This document shows, in pieces, positions 38,238-47,985 of a DNA stretch of 64,000 nucleotides. The stretch is taken from the NCBI GenBank assembly GCA_016235595.1, contig JACRJX010000039.1, positions 1 to 64,000 of the forward strand, read 5' to 3'. The stretch comes from Verrucomicrobiota bacterium (GTDB taxonomy: Bacteria; Verrucomicrobiota; Verrucomicrobiia; CAIQCK01). A model generated the notes under the pieces. It ran no database searches and had not been told where the DNA came from. It was given only the letters and a program-made list of their open reading frames with translations. The position numbers and the translations under genes are program-made. The number at the start of each line of letters is the position of its first letter. Within the stretch, counting starts at the first letter, position 1.

Positions 38238-39824
38238 TTACAGCTTCGCCACGGTCACGCCGTAGATGTCCTTGTCAGCCTTGATCTCTGCCAGCAACGC
38301 CTCGCTGGGTTCGCTGTCGAGGTTGACAAGAGTCAATGCCGTGCCGCCGCGCTTGTCGCGGCCGAGTGTCATCTGCGCGATGTTGACCTTGTGCTTGCCC
38401 ATGATGGTGCCGATCCAGCCAACGATGCCGGGGCGGTCCTTGTTTTGCATGATGAACAGCACGCCTTTGGGCACGCTCTCCACGGGCACATCGTTGAGCC
38501 GCACGATACGCGGGTTGTTCAACGAGCCGTAGAATGTCCCGCTCACGCTCGCGCGCTGACCGCCGGTGTGCGACTCGACGGTAATCAATTCCGCATAGTC
38601 GCTCTGCGCGCTGGAGCGAGTTTCCTCGACCTTCAGGCCGATGGTGGAGGCAATGATGGGCGCGTTGACGAAGTTCACCTCACGCCCCTCGGCGCTGCGC
38701 AGGAAGCCGACCAGCACGGAGCGCGAGATGGGATTGGTGTCCATCTCCGAAACGCGGCCGGAGTAGTGAACCACCAGCTTCTCGCAGCGGCGCGGGCCTG
38801 TCTGCGCGAGCAAACGGCCGAGTTTCTCGGCGAAATCAATATAGGGCTTCAGCGTCGCCAGCGTCTTGGCGTCGAGGCTCGGCATGTTCACCGCGTTGCG
38901 GATGCCGCCGCCACCCAGCACTTCGGCGATGGCCTGCCCGATCTCGATGCCGACGCTCTCCTGCGCCTCGCTGGTGCTTGCCCCGAGGTGCGGCGTGACG
39001 ATGATGTTCGGCAGTTTCAACAACGGCGAGTCCGCAGGCAGCGGCTCGGTTTCATACACATCGAGCGCGGCGCCGGCAACTTTGCCCGCCTTGATGGCCT
39101 CGATGAGGTCGGCTTCGTTGACGAGACCACCGCGGGCGCAGTTGACGATGCGCACGCCCTTCTTCATCTTCTCGAACGCAGCCTTGTTGACGATGCCGCG
39201 GGTCTGGTCGGTCAGCGGCGTGTGGACGGTAATGAAATCGGCTTGCGTGAAAATCTCGTCCAGTTCCACCATCTCGACCTGCAACGCCTTGGCTCGGCTG
39301 ATCGTCAGGTAAGGATCATAGGCCAGCACGCGCATCCCAAACGCCACCGCGCGCCGCGCTACCTCGCCGCCGATGCGGCCGGTGCCAATGATGCCGAGGG
39401 TCTTGTTGTAAAGCTCCACACCCTGGAACGACTTGCGGTCCCACTTGCCGCCCTTGAGCGTGGCGCACGCCTGCGGGATATTCCGCGACACCGCCATCAT
39501 CATCGAGATCGTATGTTCGGCGGTGGAAATGGTGTTGCCGCCGGGCGTGTTCATGACGATCACGCCGCGCTCGGTGGCTGCCTCCACGTCCACGTTGTCC
39601 ACGCCGACGCCTGCGCGGCCGACGACGCGGAGTTTCTTGGCCGCAGCGAGCACCTCGCGGGTGATCTTGGTCTCACTGCGGACCGCGATCGCCTCGACAT
39701 CGGCGACGGCGGCAAGCAGATCGGCGCCTTTCAGGCCGTGACGCTCTTCAACAGTCAACCCGGGCGTCTGCCGGAGCACCTCAACGCCGCGTTTGGCAAT
39801 AGGATCACAAACAAGAACTTTCAT
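38238..39824 (-). CDS. serA: D-3-phosphoglycerate dehydrogenase
   Basis: MKVLVCDPIAKRGVEVL, VGRAGVGVDNVDVEAATERGVIVMNTPGGNTISTAEHT, LGIIGTGRIGGEVA, VTPHLGASTSEAQE, C-terminal ACT domain. Confidence 0.97.
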   Translation of the reverse strand: MKVLVCDPIAKRGVEVLRQTPGLTVEERHGLKGADLLAAVADVEAIAVRSETKITREVLAAAKKLRVVGRAGVGVDNVDVEAATERGVIVMNTPGGNTISTAEHTISMMMAVSRNIPQACATLKGGKWDRKSFQGVELYNKTLGIIGTGRIGGEVARRAVAFGMRVLAYDPYLTISRAKALQVEMVELDEIFTQADFITVHTPLTDQTRGIVNKAAFEKMKKGVRIVNCARGGLVNEADLIEAIKAGKVAGAALDVYETEPLPADSPLLKLPNIIVTPHLGASTSEAQESVGIEIGQAIAEVLGGGGIRNAVNMPSLDAKTLATLKPYIDFAEKLGRLLAQTGPRRCEKLVVHYSGRVSEMDTNPISRSVLVGFLRSAEGREVNFVNAPIIASTIGLKVEETRSSAQSDYAELITVESHTGGQRASVSGTFYGSLNNPRIVRLNDVPVESVPKGVLFIMQNKDRPGIVGWIGTIMGKHKVNIAQMTLGRDKRGGTALTLVNLDSEPSEALLAEIKADKDIYGVTVAKL

Positions 39825-39998
39825 GATGCGCCGCAGTCTAGGGTTCTGCGGCCAAAGTTCAACCACGTTTTGCAGGTTCGAGGTTCAAATGGGCGCAAAT
39901 GTGAAAACCATCCCGGGCATCATCTGCCAGAGCGCCCCCTTCCCTTCTCCGATCTGTCCGCGCCTTTCCACCCCCCCGGACCGGGGTAACGCATGTCG

Positions 39999-40370
39999 TT
40001 ACGAGCGCAGAATCCGCCTCGCCTCTTCCATGTTCTTGCACGTCATGATGTGAACACCGTGGTGATAATTATAGTGGAACAAGGACATGATGTTGAACCC
40101 GACATCCTTGTAGGGATCGGGAATGATCCTTGTGACCGTATCCACACCGCGCCGATGGAAAAGCTCCATGATCCGGTCAATGTGAATCGCGCACTCATGA
40201 TCCATGGATTCCAAACGGCTCAAATCCGTCAGGACCCGGCCTCGCGGCTCTATCCCGTCCAAACGCTTCTGAACTTCTTCGCAACATCGCCTCGTTTCTT
40301 CCAAATCAACGTGCCCCGCCCAGCTGATCGTAAGCAGATGGGCCGTTGGGTCTATCTCAACGCGGTGCAT
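39999..40370 (-). CDS. STAS/SpoIIAA-like small protein
   Basis: LLTISWAGHVDLEETRRCCEEVQKRLDGIEPRGRVLTDLSRLESMD...; fold-level resemblance only. Confidence 0.5.
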   Translation of the reverse strand: MHRVEIDPTAHLLTISWAGHVDLEETRRCCEEVQKRLDGIEPRGRVLTDLSRLESMDHECAIHIDRIMELFHRRGVDTVTRIIPDPYKDVGFNIMSLFHYNYHHGVHIMTCKNMEEARRILRS

Positions 40371-40551
40371 GTATGTATTTTCTCCGTGCTTAAATCATTA
40401 ACGCAAAATCCGTCTCGGTTATTGGGGGGATTAGACGGGCGAGCCTGCTGAACATTCATCGCCGCTGAATTTTGTAGGAACTGGCGGTGAAGCCGCGGTT
40501 TGGCTTAACGAATGCGCCGGTTTATCGTATTCTTCGGGACTTCAGGAACAG

Positions 40552-40992
40552 ATGCTTATGGATTCAACAGCGAATGGAATTTACCGGCACGAGTTTACGG
40601 TGCTGCCAGCCTCGGTGGACGAGAACGGGCATGTGAACAACGTGGAATACGTGAAGTGGATGCAGGACGTGGCTGTGATGCACTCAGACAGCGTCGGCTG
40701 CACCGCTGCGACCAAGGAAGCCGGCGCAACATGGGTGGCCCGTTCTCACCGTATTGAATACCTGCGCCCCGCTTTTGCCGGTGATCGGGTCGTGGCTCTG
40801 ACGTGGGTGTGCAACTTCAGGAAGGTCCGCTCGTCGAGACGATACAAGTTTTTCAGATCGATTGATGACACCGTGCTCGCGGAGGGCGAAACTGACTGGG
40901 TCTTCGTGGACACCAAAACGGGACGGCCACGTTCCGTTCCCGAGAGCGTATCCTCCCTGTTTGAGTTGATATCCGAGGACCGGGAACCGTAG
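40552..40992 (+). CDS. Acyl-CoA thioesterase (hotdog fold, 4HBT-like)
   Basis: FTVLPASVDENGHVNNVEYVKWMQDVAV, RSHRIEYLRPAFAGDRVVALTWV, ETDWVFVDTKTGRP. Confidence 0.9.
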   Translation: MLMDSTANGIYRHEFTVLPASVDENGHVNNVEYVKWMQDVAVMHSDSVGCTAATKEAGATWVARSHRIEYLRPAFAGDRVVALTWVCNFRKVRSSRRYKFFRSIDDTVLAEGETDWVFVDTKTGRPRSVPESVSSLFELISEDREP

Positions 40993-41003
40993 AAGTCTCC
41001 CGG

Positions 41004-42479
41004 TCAGGATTCCGCCACCGCTTGGTCGAGTTCCGCAGTTGGCTTCGCCTGACGTTTGCCGCCGCCCTTGCCCTTGCGCGGCGGCGGGGCTTTGTCTTTT
41101 TCGGCGTCGGCATTCGGGTTGACTGCTGGCAACTGTGCGCCAACAGACTCGCGCCACGCTTGGAGCTTCTTGCGAAGCTCGGCGGCCTTCTCCGGCATCT
41201 TCGAGGCGAGATCGTGCTGCTCGCCGATGTCGTCCTTGAGGTTGTAAAGCTCCACGTGGTTGTCCTCGAAGAACTCGATCAACCGCCAGTCACCCGCACG
41301 CACGGCGCTGTAAGGGGTGGCGCTGCCGGGATGATAGTGCGGGTAGTGCCAGTAGATCGCGTCGCGTTTCAGCAGCCCGCTGCCCCTGAGCAACGGCGCC
41401 AGGCTCTCGCCGTCCACGGCGGGCGACGCATCTGCGCCAGCCATGGCGGCCATCGTTGGGAAATGGTCCACGCTGATGACGGGCGTGGCGCAGACGCTGC
41501 CGGGTTGGGTCACGCCGGGCCATTTCACGATGAGCGGCACGCGCACGCCGCCCTCGTAGGCGGAGCCTTTGCCCCAGCGCAGGGGGGAGTTGTCGGTCGG
41601 GCCTTTGTTCCAGACGCCGTTGCGCACCGTGCCGTAGAGGCCGCCGTTGTCGCTGGTGAAAAAGATGACGGTGTTCTGGTCGAGCTTCAGTTCGGCGAGT
41701 TTGGCCATCACGCGGCCCACGCTATCGTCCACGCTCTCAACCAGCGCGGCATAGACAGGGTTGTTCTGCTTGAGGCCGGCGGCGTCCTTCTTCTTGTATT
41801 TCTCGATGACCTCCGGCTTGCCACCGATGGGCGTGTGAACAGCGTAGTGCGCCAGATAGATGAAGAACGGCCGATTCTTGTTCGACTCGATGAATTTCAA
41901 CGTCTCGTCGGTGAGCCGGTCGGAGAGCATTTGGCCGGGATGCTCGTCCTTGATCGCCGGCACGCCGTAGGGCGGAAAATAACTGCGCGGCGCGCCCACG
42001 GCGCAACCACCGAAGTTGAAATCGAAGCCCTGTTTGTCAGGGAAGAACTCCTCATCGCCGAGGTGCCATTTGCCAATGCATGCGGTGGTGTAACCCCGGG
42101 CCTTGAGTTGCTCGGCAATGGTCTTTTCCTCCAGCGGCAGGTGCTTCTGCCAGTCGGGAATACGCAATTTGGCAAACGGCCGCTCGTGGCCGGCAATCCA
42201 ATCGGTAATGTGGAGCCGAGCTGGATACTTGCCGGTCATGACCGCCGCGCGCGTCGGCGAACAGACGGTGCAGGCCGCGTAGGCATCGGTAAACTTCATG
42301 CCCTGCGCACAGAGCCGGTCAATGTTTGGCGTCTCGTAGAACTTGCTGCCGAAACAACCAAGGTCCGTCCAGCCCATGTCATCAATCAGGACGAAGATGA
42401 TGTTGGGGGCGGCGTTACAAGCCAGCGCCACCAGCCACACATAAACAGCGAACAACAGTTTTTTCATGGCACGTCCCAC
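41004..42479 (-). CDS. Secreted type I (Cys-type) sulfatase
   Basis: NIIFVLIDDMGWTDLGCFGSKFYETPNIDRL, CTVCSPTRAAVMTGKYP (CxPxR sulfatase motif), GKWHLGDEEF. Confidence 0.95.
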   Translation of the reverse strand: MGRAMKKLLFAVYVWLVALACNAAPNIIFVLIDDMGWTDLGCFGSKFYETPNIDRLCAQGMKFTDAYAACTVCSPTRAAVMTGKYPARLHITDWIAGHERPFAKLRIPDWQKHLPLEEKTIAEQLKARGYTTACIGKWHLGDEEFFPDKQGFDFNFGGCAVGAPRSYFPPYGVPAIKDEHPGQMLSDRLTDETLKFIESNKNRPFFIYLAHYAVHTPIGGKPEVIEKYKKKDAAGLKQNNPVYAALVESVDDSVGRVMAKLAELKLDQNTVIFFTSDNGGLYGTVRNGVWNKGPTDNSPLRWGKGSAYEGGVRVPLIVKWPGVTQPGSVCATPVISVDHFPTMAAMAGADASPAVDGESLAPLLRGSGLLKRDAIYWHYPHYHPGSATPYSAVRAGDWRLIEFFEDNHVELYNLKDDIGEQHDLASKMPEKAAELRKKLQAWRESVGAQLPAVNPNADAEKDKAPPPRKGKGGGKRQAKPTAELDQAVAES

Positions 42480-42544
42480 GTGAAACGCAGCCGGACAGCC
42501 CGGTTATCTCAGCCCGTCACGTTTCACACTTCATGTCCCCGGTA

Positions 42545-43252
42545 CTATTCCACCTTTTCGCCTGCTTTCAATTCACGGATGCGGACGTTCTTCCAGCGCA
42601 CCTCAAACGGGCCGGTGCCTTTCTTGATGCCGTGAACCTGCAGGCCGATGAACCCGCTCGCGTCGGTCTTGTCGCAAAAATCAGCCGCCGCGACGCCGTT
42701 GACCCATGAGCGGATGTGATCGCCCTGCGCGACGATGCGATAGTGGTTCCACTCGTTGTCCTTGAACGCCTTCTGCGCCTCGGGCTTCTTGCTGAAGTCG
42801 TCGAGCCACTTCGCCCGGCGCGCCTCGTCCCAGAAATTACCGGCGTTCCCGCCGGTATGCATGATCTCGCACTGGTAGCCGTACACGGTGCCGGCTTTGC
42901 GGACGCGCTTCGGGTTCGCCGGGTCGGTCCAGTCCTTCTCGTGAACGTGGCTGCGAATCTGGCAGCCCGAGTTCAACTCGACGGCGCACTTCACCTCGAA
43001 CTCCAGCACGAAGTCCGCGTAATCGCGCGTGGTGCAGAGGAACGTGTTCGGGCTGCCCTCGACGGTCTTGCCGACGATGCAGCCGTCCTCAACGCGATAC
43101 TCCGCTGTGCCACCCTTGGTGGCCCAGCCGTCGAGCGTTTTACCGTCAAAGATCGGTTTCAAGGCTGTGCCGCCTTCTTTGGCGTTCTGCGTTGCGCAGC
43201 CAATCGGCAGCAGTGCAAGAACGGCGGTGAGGGTGATGAGTCGTGTTTTCAT
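42545..43252 (-). CDS. DUF1080 (3-keto-disaccharide hydrolase) lipoprotein
   Basis: Lipobox-like LLPIGCATQ; LKPIFDGKTLDGWATKGGTAEYRVEDGCIVGKT; CQIRSHV; WNHYRIVAQGDHIRSWVNGVAAADF; IGLQVHGI. Confidence 0.9.
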   Translation of the reverse strand: MKTRLITLTAVLALLPIGCATQNAKEGGTALKPIFDGKTLDGWATKGGTAEYRVEDGCIVGKTVEGSPNTFLCTTRDYADFVLEFEVKCAVELNSGCQIRSHVHEKDWTDPANPKRVRKAGTVYGYQCEIMHTGGNAGNFWDEARRAKWLDDFSKKPEAQKAFKDNEWNHYRIVAQGDHIRSWVNGVAAADFCDKTDASGFIGLQVHGIKKGTGPFEVRWKNVRIRELKAGEKVE

Positions 43253-43291
43253 GATGGTTTGCCTGTTGGTTTTGAGTTGTGGCTTGGGAAC

Positions 43292-44869
43292 TTACTTGCG
43301 TTTCGGCTGCGCCGGCTGTTCTTCCACCGGCCAGTGGTCGGTGCGGAACGGTGACGCGGGCAGGCCGGCTCCGTTGAAAAGGTTGCAGTCGGGATTATCC
43401 AGCCACGCGTAACGCGCCGCGACTGGCTTCGGCACGTCGGGGCTCGACACGATCACCTTGTCGCCCTCGATGCGCGCGGTGGCGGGTTTCCACTGCTTGT
43501 CAGCGCCCGCGATCACGAAGCATTTCAGCGCGCCGCCTTTGGCAACGAGGCCGCCGTTGGTATGCGTGAACGACAGCACGATCTCGCTGCCGCGAATCTT
43601 GTGCCCGGCCGGAAGCGGGCCGGAGACGGCGGAAACTTTCTCGCCGTAGACCGTGCCGAGTGCCCAGAGGGCGAGCCGCTTGCCGACATCCTGTTTGTTC
43701 TTCGGATGAATGTCCTGCGGGTCGCCGATGTCAATGATGATGGCCATGCCGGTCTTCGGCACCGAGAGCGATTTGAGCATGGACTCGCGCACGAGCATCC
43801 AGCCGTCGCCAGGCCGGTTGAAGTTCGGCAACTGCGCCCACGCGAACGGGAATTCATAACCCCAGCGCGTGCGCCAATCCTTGATGAGCAGCGGGAGCTG
43901 TTTCGCGTAGAGCAAGCCGCCGACGGGGTTGGCGTTGTGCTCGCCCTGATACCAAATCGCCCCGCGAATGCCGTAGGGCAGAATGGGTGCGATCATGCCG
44001 TTGTAAAGGTTGGCGGGATGGTTCTGGCTGAGGCGCGGCTGGACCGGTTTCTGCGGCGCGCGCGGCGGTTTCTCGCCAGCGGCGCGAGCTTTCTTGGTTT
44101 TCTCCTTCCAAGCAGCGAGTTGCTTCTCGTAGACGGCCATGGCCTTCTCCGGCACATACGCCGCGTCGTTCCTGGCCCAATTCTCGAACGCCGCCTTCAA
44201 TTCCGGCACCTTCATCTGCACGTCCTCGCTGGTCCACGCGGCGATGTCGGTGCCGCCGTAGGAGGAATTGATGAGGCCAACGGGCACGCCGAGCTTCTGG
44301 TGCAGTTCGCGGCCAAAGAAATACGCCGCCGCGGAAAACGGCCCGACATTCTCCGGCGTGGTCAATTTCCACGAGCCTTTGCAGTCGCTCTGTGGCGTGC
44401 GTTGTGGATTGCGATCCACGGTGAACATGCGGACCTGCGGGAAATTCGCCGCGGCCTTCTCCTGCTCGAAGTTGTTCGACGACTGCACCGTCATCGCCAT
44501 GTTGGACTGGCCCGAGCCGAGCCAGACCTCGCCGACAAGGATGTCCGTGACGCGTAATTCGTGATTCGTGGCTTGTGAGCGGACGGTGAGAGTCCGCGCC
44601 TCGGTGCTGGCGGGCATGGGGTCGAGTTTCACCATCCATTTGCCTTTCGCGTCAGCCTTGGCCGTCTTCTTCTGGCCGGCAAACTCCACCGCCACCTCCT
44701 CGCCCGGTTCCGCCCAGCCCCAGACGGCCACGCTGGCGTCGCGCTGGAACACAAGGTGGTCGGAAAAGATCGCCGGCAACCGCACGTCAGCGTGGAGCGC
44801 AGGCACGAGCAGTGCGGCGGCAAGCAGGGAAATGGCGAGAGTCAGTTCAGGTCGGCGGATACGCTTCAT
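43292..44869 (-). CDS. Sialate O-acetylesterase (copy 1)
   Basis: RLPAIFSDHLVFQRDASVAVWGWAEPGEEVAVEFAGQKKT, EVWLGSGQSNMAM, GLINSSYGGTDIAAWTS, YGIRGAIWYQGEHNA. ATG at 44869. Confidence 0.95.
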   Translation of the reverse strand: MKRIRRPELTLAISLLAAALLVPALHADVRLPAIFSDHLVFQRDASVAVWGWAEPGEEVAVEFAGQKKTAKADAKGKWMVKLDPMPASTEARTLTVRSQATNHELRVTDILVGEVWLGSGQSNMAMTVQSSNNFEQEKAAANFPQVRMFTVDRNPQRTPQSDCKGSWKLTTPENVGPFSAAAYFFGRELHQKLGVPVGLINSSYGGTDIAAWTSEDVQMKVPELKAAFENWARNDAAYVPEKAMAVYEKQLAAWKEKTKKARAAGEKPPRAPQKPVQPRLSQNHPANLYNGMIAPILPYGIRGAIWYQGEHNANPVGGLLYAKQLPLLIKDWRTRWGYEFPFAWAQLPNFNRPGDGWMLVRESMLKSLSVPKTGMAIIIDIGDPQDIHPKNKQDVGKRLALWALGTVYGEKVSAVSGPLPAGHKIRGSEIVLSFTHTNGGLVAKGGALKCFVIAGADKQWKPATARIEGDKVIVSSPDVPKPVAARYAWLDNPDCNLFNGAGLPASPFRTDHWPVEEQPAQPKRK

Positions 44870-45026
44870 TGTTTCAGTTCCTTGTTCTTGATCTGGTTTC
44901 ACTTTCAAACACCAGAGCCCGCGAATCGTCTCTCTGCTCCTGCCGGAAATCAAGTCTGGTGCGCGAAAGCTGCAACAAAGCTGAACTTCGCGAGGGCGTT
45001 GGCTGTCAATCGCTTGCCGGGCTTTC

Positions 45027-45110
45027 TGAATGTGGGAGGGGCCTTAGCGCCCCGATCCGCGAGGCCGACAAACCAAGACAGTCGGGGCACTAAGGCCCCT
45101 CCCACATTCA
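45027..45110. repeat. Palindromic repeat element, copy 1 (84 bp)
   Basis: TGAATGTGGGAGGGGCCTTAGCGCCCCGA ... TCGGGGCACTAAGGCCCCTCCCACATTCA: ~29-bp arms, one mismatch (G-T wobble in RNA). Confidence 0.92.
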
Positions 45111-45183
45111 AAACACGCCTCTCAGTGTCCGCCGCTTCGAACCGCACCCGCGCGTGGCGGATCGCTGGATGTGCGCGACCCGC

Positions 45184-46809
45184 TTATTTCCAGTCGTCCG
45201 TGCGGAATGGCGACGCCGGAATACCAGCGCGGTTGAAGAGATTGCAGTCGGGATTGTCGGCCCACCCGTAGCGGACGGCAACGGGCTGCTTCACTTCGAG
45301 TGACTTCACGACCACGGTGTCGCCGACGATCTTCGCGTAGGCCCGATGCCATTGCTTGTCGGCTCCGGCGACGGCAAAGCCGCGAATCTGGCCAAAGCCG
45401 CCCTCCGGCAATGTGGTGGAAGGCCAATCCTCACGCGGAGTGACCAGCGCCTCGCCGATCTTGACGACCAGGCCGCCATCGGTGTGTTTGAACGTGATGG
45501 TCACTTCGCTGTCGTTGATCTTGTGACCGCAGGCGAGCGGGCCGGAGGAGGCGATGCCTTTCTGTTTGTAAACGTCCGCCAGCGCCCACATCGCAAGCCG
45601 CTTGCCGACGTCCTGTTTGTTCACCGGATGAATGTCATCGGCCTCGCCGATGTCGGTGGTGATGGCCATGCCGGTATTCGGCAGCGCGAGCGTCTTCAGC
45701 ATCCCCTCGCGCACGAGCACCCATCCGGTGTCCTCGACGGGCTGCTTCTGCGCTGCATGGAAGTTCGGTAATTGCACCCACGCGAACGGGAAGTCGCCCT
45801 GCCCCCAGCGCGCGCGCCAATCCTTGATCATCGTCGAGAGTTGCAGTTGGTAAAGATGGCCCTGGCCGGCGTTGCTCTCGCCCTGATACCAGATGGCGCC
45901 GCGGATGGCGTAGGGGATCCACGGCGCGATCTTGCCATTGAACAAGGTTGCCGGATGGTGTGAATCGAGTCGCGGCTCCACCGGCGGACGTGGCGCACGC
46001 CGCTTCTTGCCGGCGCCAGACTTGTCTTTCTTCACGGCATCCTTGAACGCGGCGAGTTGTTTCTCGTAGGCAGCCTTCGCCTTGTCAGGATTCCACGTGG
46101 CCTGCCTCTTCTCCCAGCTTTCAAACAGCGGCTTCAACTCGGCGAAATCCTTCTGCGCCTGCAGGCTTGTCCACGCCTCCACCGGCGTGCCGCCGACGGA
46201 CGAGTTGATGAGGCCGACCGGCACGCCGAGTTTGCGGTGCAGATCGCGGCCAAAGAAATAAGCCGTGGCCGAGAAACCGCCGACCGTGTCCGGGCTGCAC
46301 AGCTCCCACTGGCCTTTGCCTTTTTCCTGCGGCGTCGGCGACGCGCTGGAGGACTCGCGGAAATGGCGAATCTTCGGCAGATTGGCCGCGGCCTTCTCCT
46401 TGTCGAAATCCTTCGCGCGATTCACCGTCATCGCCATGTTCGACTGCCCGGAGCAAAGCCAGACTTCGCCGACGAGGATGTCTGTGACCCGTGACTCGGG
46501 ATTCGTGGCTCGCGAGCGGACGGTGAGAGTCCGGGCCTCCGTAGAAACGGGCATCGGGTTGAGTCTCACCATCCATTTGCCGTTTGCATCGGCCTTGGCT
46601 GTCTTCTTCTGGCCGGCAAAATCCACTGTCACCTCCTCGCCCGGTTCGGCCCATCCCCAGACCGGCACGGGCGTGTCGGCTTGCAACACCATGTGGTCGG
46701 AGAAGATCGCCGGCAACGTCACATCGGCCACGGCGCGCGGCGCGAGCAATGCAACGGCGGCCAGCAGGGAAATTCCGAGAGTCAATTCAAGTCGGCGGGT
46801 TCGCTTCAT
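45184..46809 (-). CDS. Sialate O-acetylesterase (copy 2)
   Basis: TLPAIFSDHMVLQADTPVPVWGWAEPGEEVTVDFAGQKKT, EVWLCSGQSNMAM, GLINSSVGGTPVEAWTS, YAIRGAIWYQGESNA. ATG at 46809. Confidence 0.95.
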   Translation of the reverse strand: MKRTRRLELTLGISLLAAVALLAPRAVADVTLPAIFSDHMVLQADTPVPVWGWAEPGEEVTVDFAGQKKTAKADANGKWMVRLNPMPVSTEARTLTVRSRATNPESRVTDILVGEVWLCSGQSNMAMTVNRAKDFDKEKAAANLPKIRHFRESSSASPTPQEKGKGQWELCSPDTVGGFSATAYFFGRDLHRKLGVPVGLINSSVGGTPVEAWTSLQAQKDFAELKPLFESWEKRQATWNPDKAKAAYEKQLAAFKDAVKKDKSGAGKKRRAPRPPVEPRLDSHHPATLFNGKIAPWIPYAIRGAIWYQGESNAGQGHLYQLQLSTMIKDWRARWGQGDFPFAWVQLPNFHAAQKQPVEDTGWVLVREGMLKTLALPNTGMAITTDIGEADDIHPVNKQDVGKRLAMWALADVYKQKGIASSGPLACGHKINDSEVTITFKHTDGGLVVKIGEALVTPREDWPSTTLPEGGFGQIRGFAVAGADKQWHRAYAKIVGDTVVVKSLEVKQPVAVRYGWADNPDCNLFNRAGIPASPFRTDDWK

Positions 46810-47180
46810 GGTTTCGGTTCCTTGTTCTTGCTTCAGATTCACTTTGAAATATCAGAGGTTGCGCATCGTCTCTCTGCGCCTGCCAGAAATCAAGTCTGCC
46901 TCGCAAATAGGGAAGGCGCGTGGCCAGCGGCGAGAAAAACGGAGCGTGAGAACGGAGATCCTCCTGAATGCGCCAGCCGGATTTCAATCTGACCCACGAT
47001 CCGGAAAACAGCTTCGTTGCAATTCCAGCGAAAACGGTTAATAGTTCATCTAGTTGGCAGTGTTTTGCAGTGAGTCGGTGGATCGTCAAGCGGCCTTCGA
47101 ACAGCCGGTGATAATCCGAAACCCGAACGTCGGGAACAGTCACCGCTGAACTCTCCAAGCGAAACAAAAGAGAAAGCACA

Positions 47181-47561
47181 ATGGCTACAAAGTTGTTCGT
47201 CGGCAACCTGTCGTTCAACACCACTGAAGGAGACATTCTGGAGCTGTTCAAAACGGCCGGCAATGTCACATCCTGCGCCCTCATCCTGGACAAGATGACC
47301 AACAAGTCCCGCGGGTTCGCATTCGTTGAAATGGCTTCCCAGGAAGAAGCCACCAAAGCGATCGCCGAGCTCAACGGCAAGGAGCTTGATGGTCGCGCTC
47401 TGAACGTCAGCGAAGCCCGTCCTCGCGAAGAACGCCCCCGCGGCGGTGGCGGCGGCTTTGGCGGCGGTCATGGTGACGGCGGTCGCGGCTTCGGCGGTGG
47501 CGGTGGCGGTCACGGCTACGGTGGCGGCCACGGTGGCAGCCGCGGCAGTCGCCGCTCCTGA
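47181..47561 (+). CDS. RRM-domain RNA-binding protein with Gly-rich tail
   Basis: KLFVGNLSFNT (RNP2), SRGFAFVEM (RNP1), Gly-rich C-terminus. Confidence 0.96.
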   Translation: MATKLFVGNLSFNTTEGDILELFKTAGNVTSCALILDKMTNKSRGFAFVEMASQEEATKAIAELNGKELDGRALNVSEARPREERPRGGGGGFGGGHGDGGRGFGGGGGGHGYGGGHGGSRGSRRS

Positions 47562-47778
47562 CCCCGTGTGGTTGTCAGCAAGCTCGCTCTTTAAGAGCAG
47601 GATGCCCGGCATCCCGGCAGGGAACGTTTCGGCCCGGAAGAGGTCTGCAATCCGGAATCGAGATATGCCCCACAGTATTGTTCGCACATCCTGACCGGAT
47701 CAGTTAATGTTGCGTGTCGGCGGGGAAACCAATTATTCCGCCGGCCAGAATAACCCGCAGATGAAAGGCATCCCAATC

Positions 47779-47904
47779 ATGGGCGATAAATCTCCCAAAG
47801 CGGTTCACAAGCAGTCGTCGCAGAAACAGGCCAAAGCCGACCAGGCAAAACAACAGAAACAGCAGGCAGTGTTTGCCAAACAGTCGGCCAACAAAAAGAA
47901 ATAG
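47779..47904 (+). CDS. Small Lys/Gln-rich MGDKSPK protein (41 aa)
   Basis: MGDKSPKAVHKQSSQKQAKADQAKQQKQQAVFAKQSANKKK. The ORF-track start at 47707 adds an unlikely N-terminus. Confidence 0.8.
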   Translation: MGDKSPKAVHKQSSQKQAKADQAKQQKQQAVFAKQSANKKK

Positions 47905-47985
47905 CAGCCCTCCCACCCCGCGGATCGCATTCCATTCGTTCGCAGCGTGGATGGAAGGGTCCGGCGAATCGAGTCGGCACTGACG

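Noticed and set aside
38391-39989. 532-aa plus-strand ORF
   Set aside because: Antisense to serA.
41022-42635. 537-aa plus-strand ORF
   Set aside because: Antisense to the well-supported sulfatase.
44756-45271. 171-aa ORF containing FLNVGGALAPR...KAPPTFKT
   Set aside because: Created by reading through palindromic repeat copy 1 and antisense esterase sequence.
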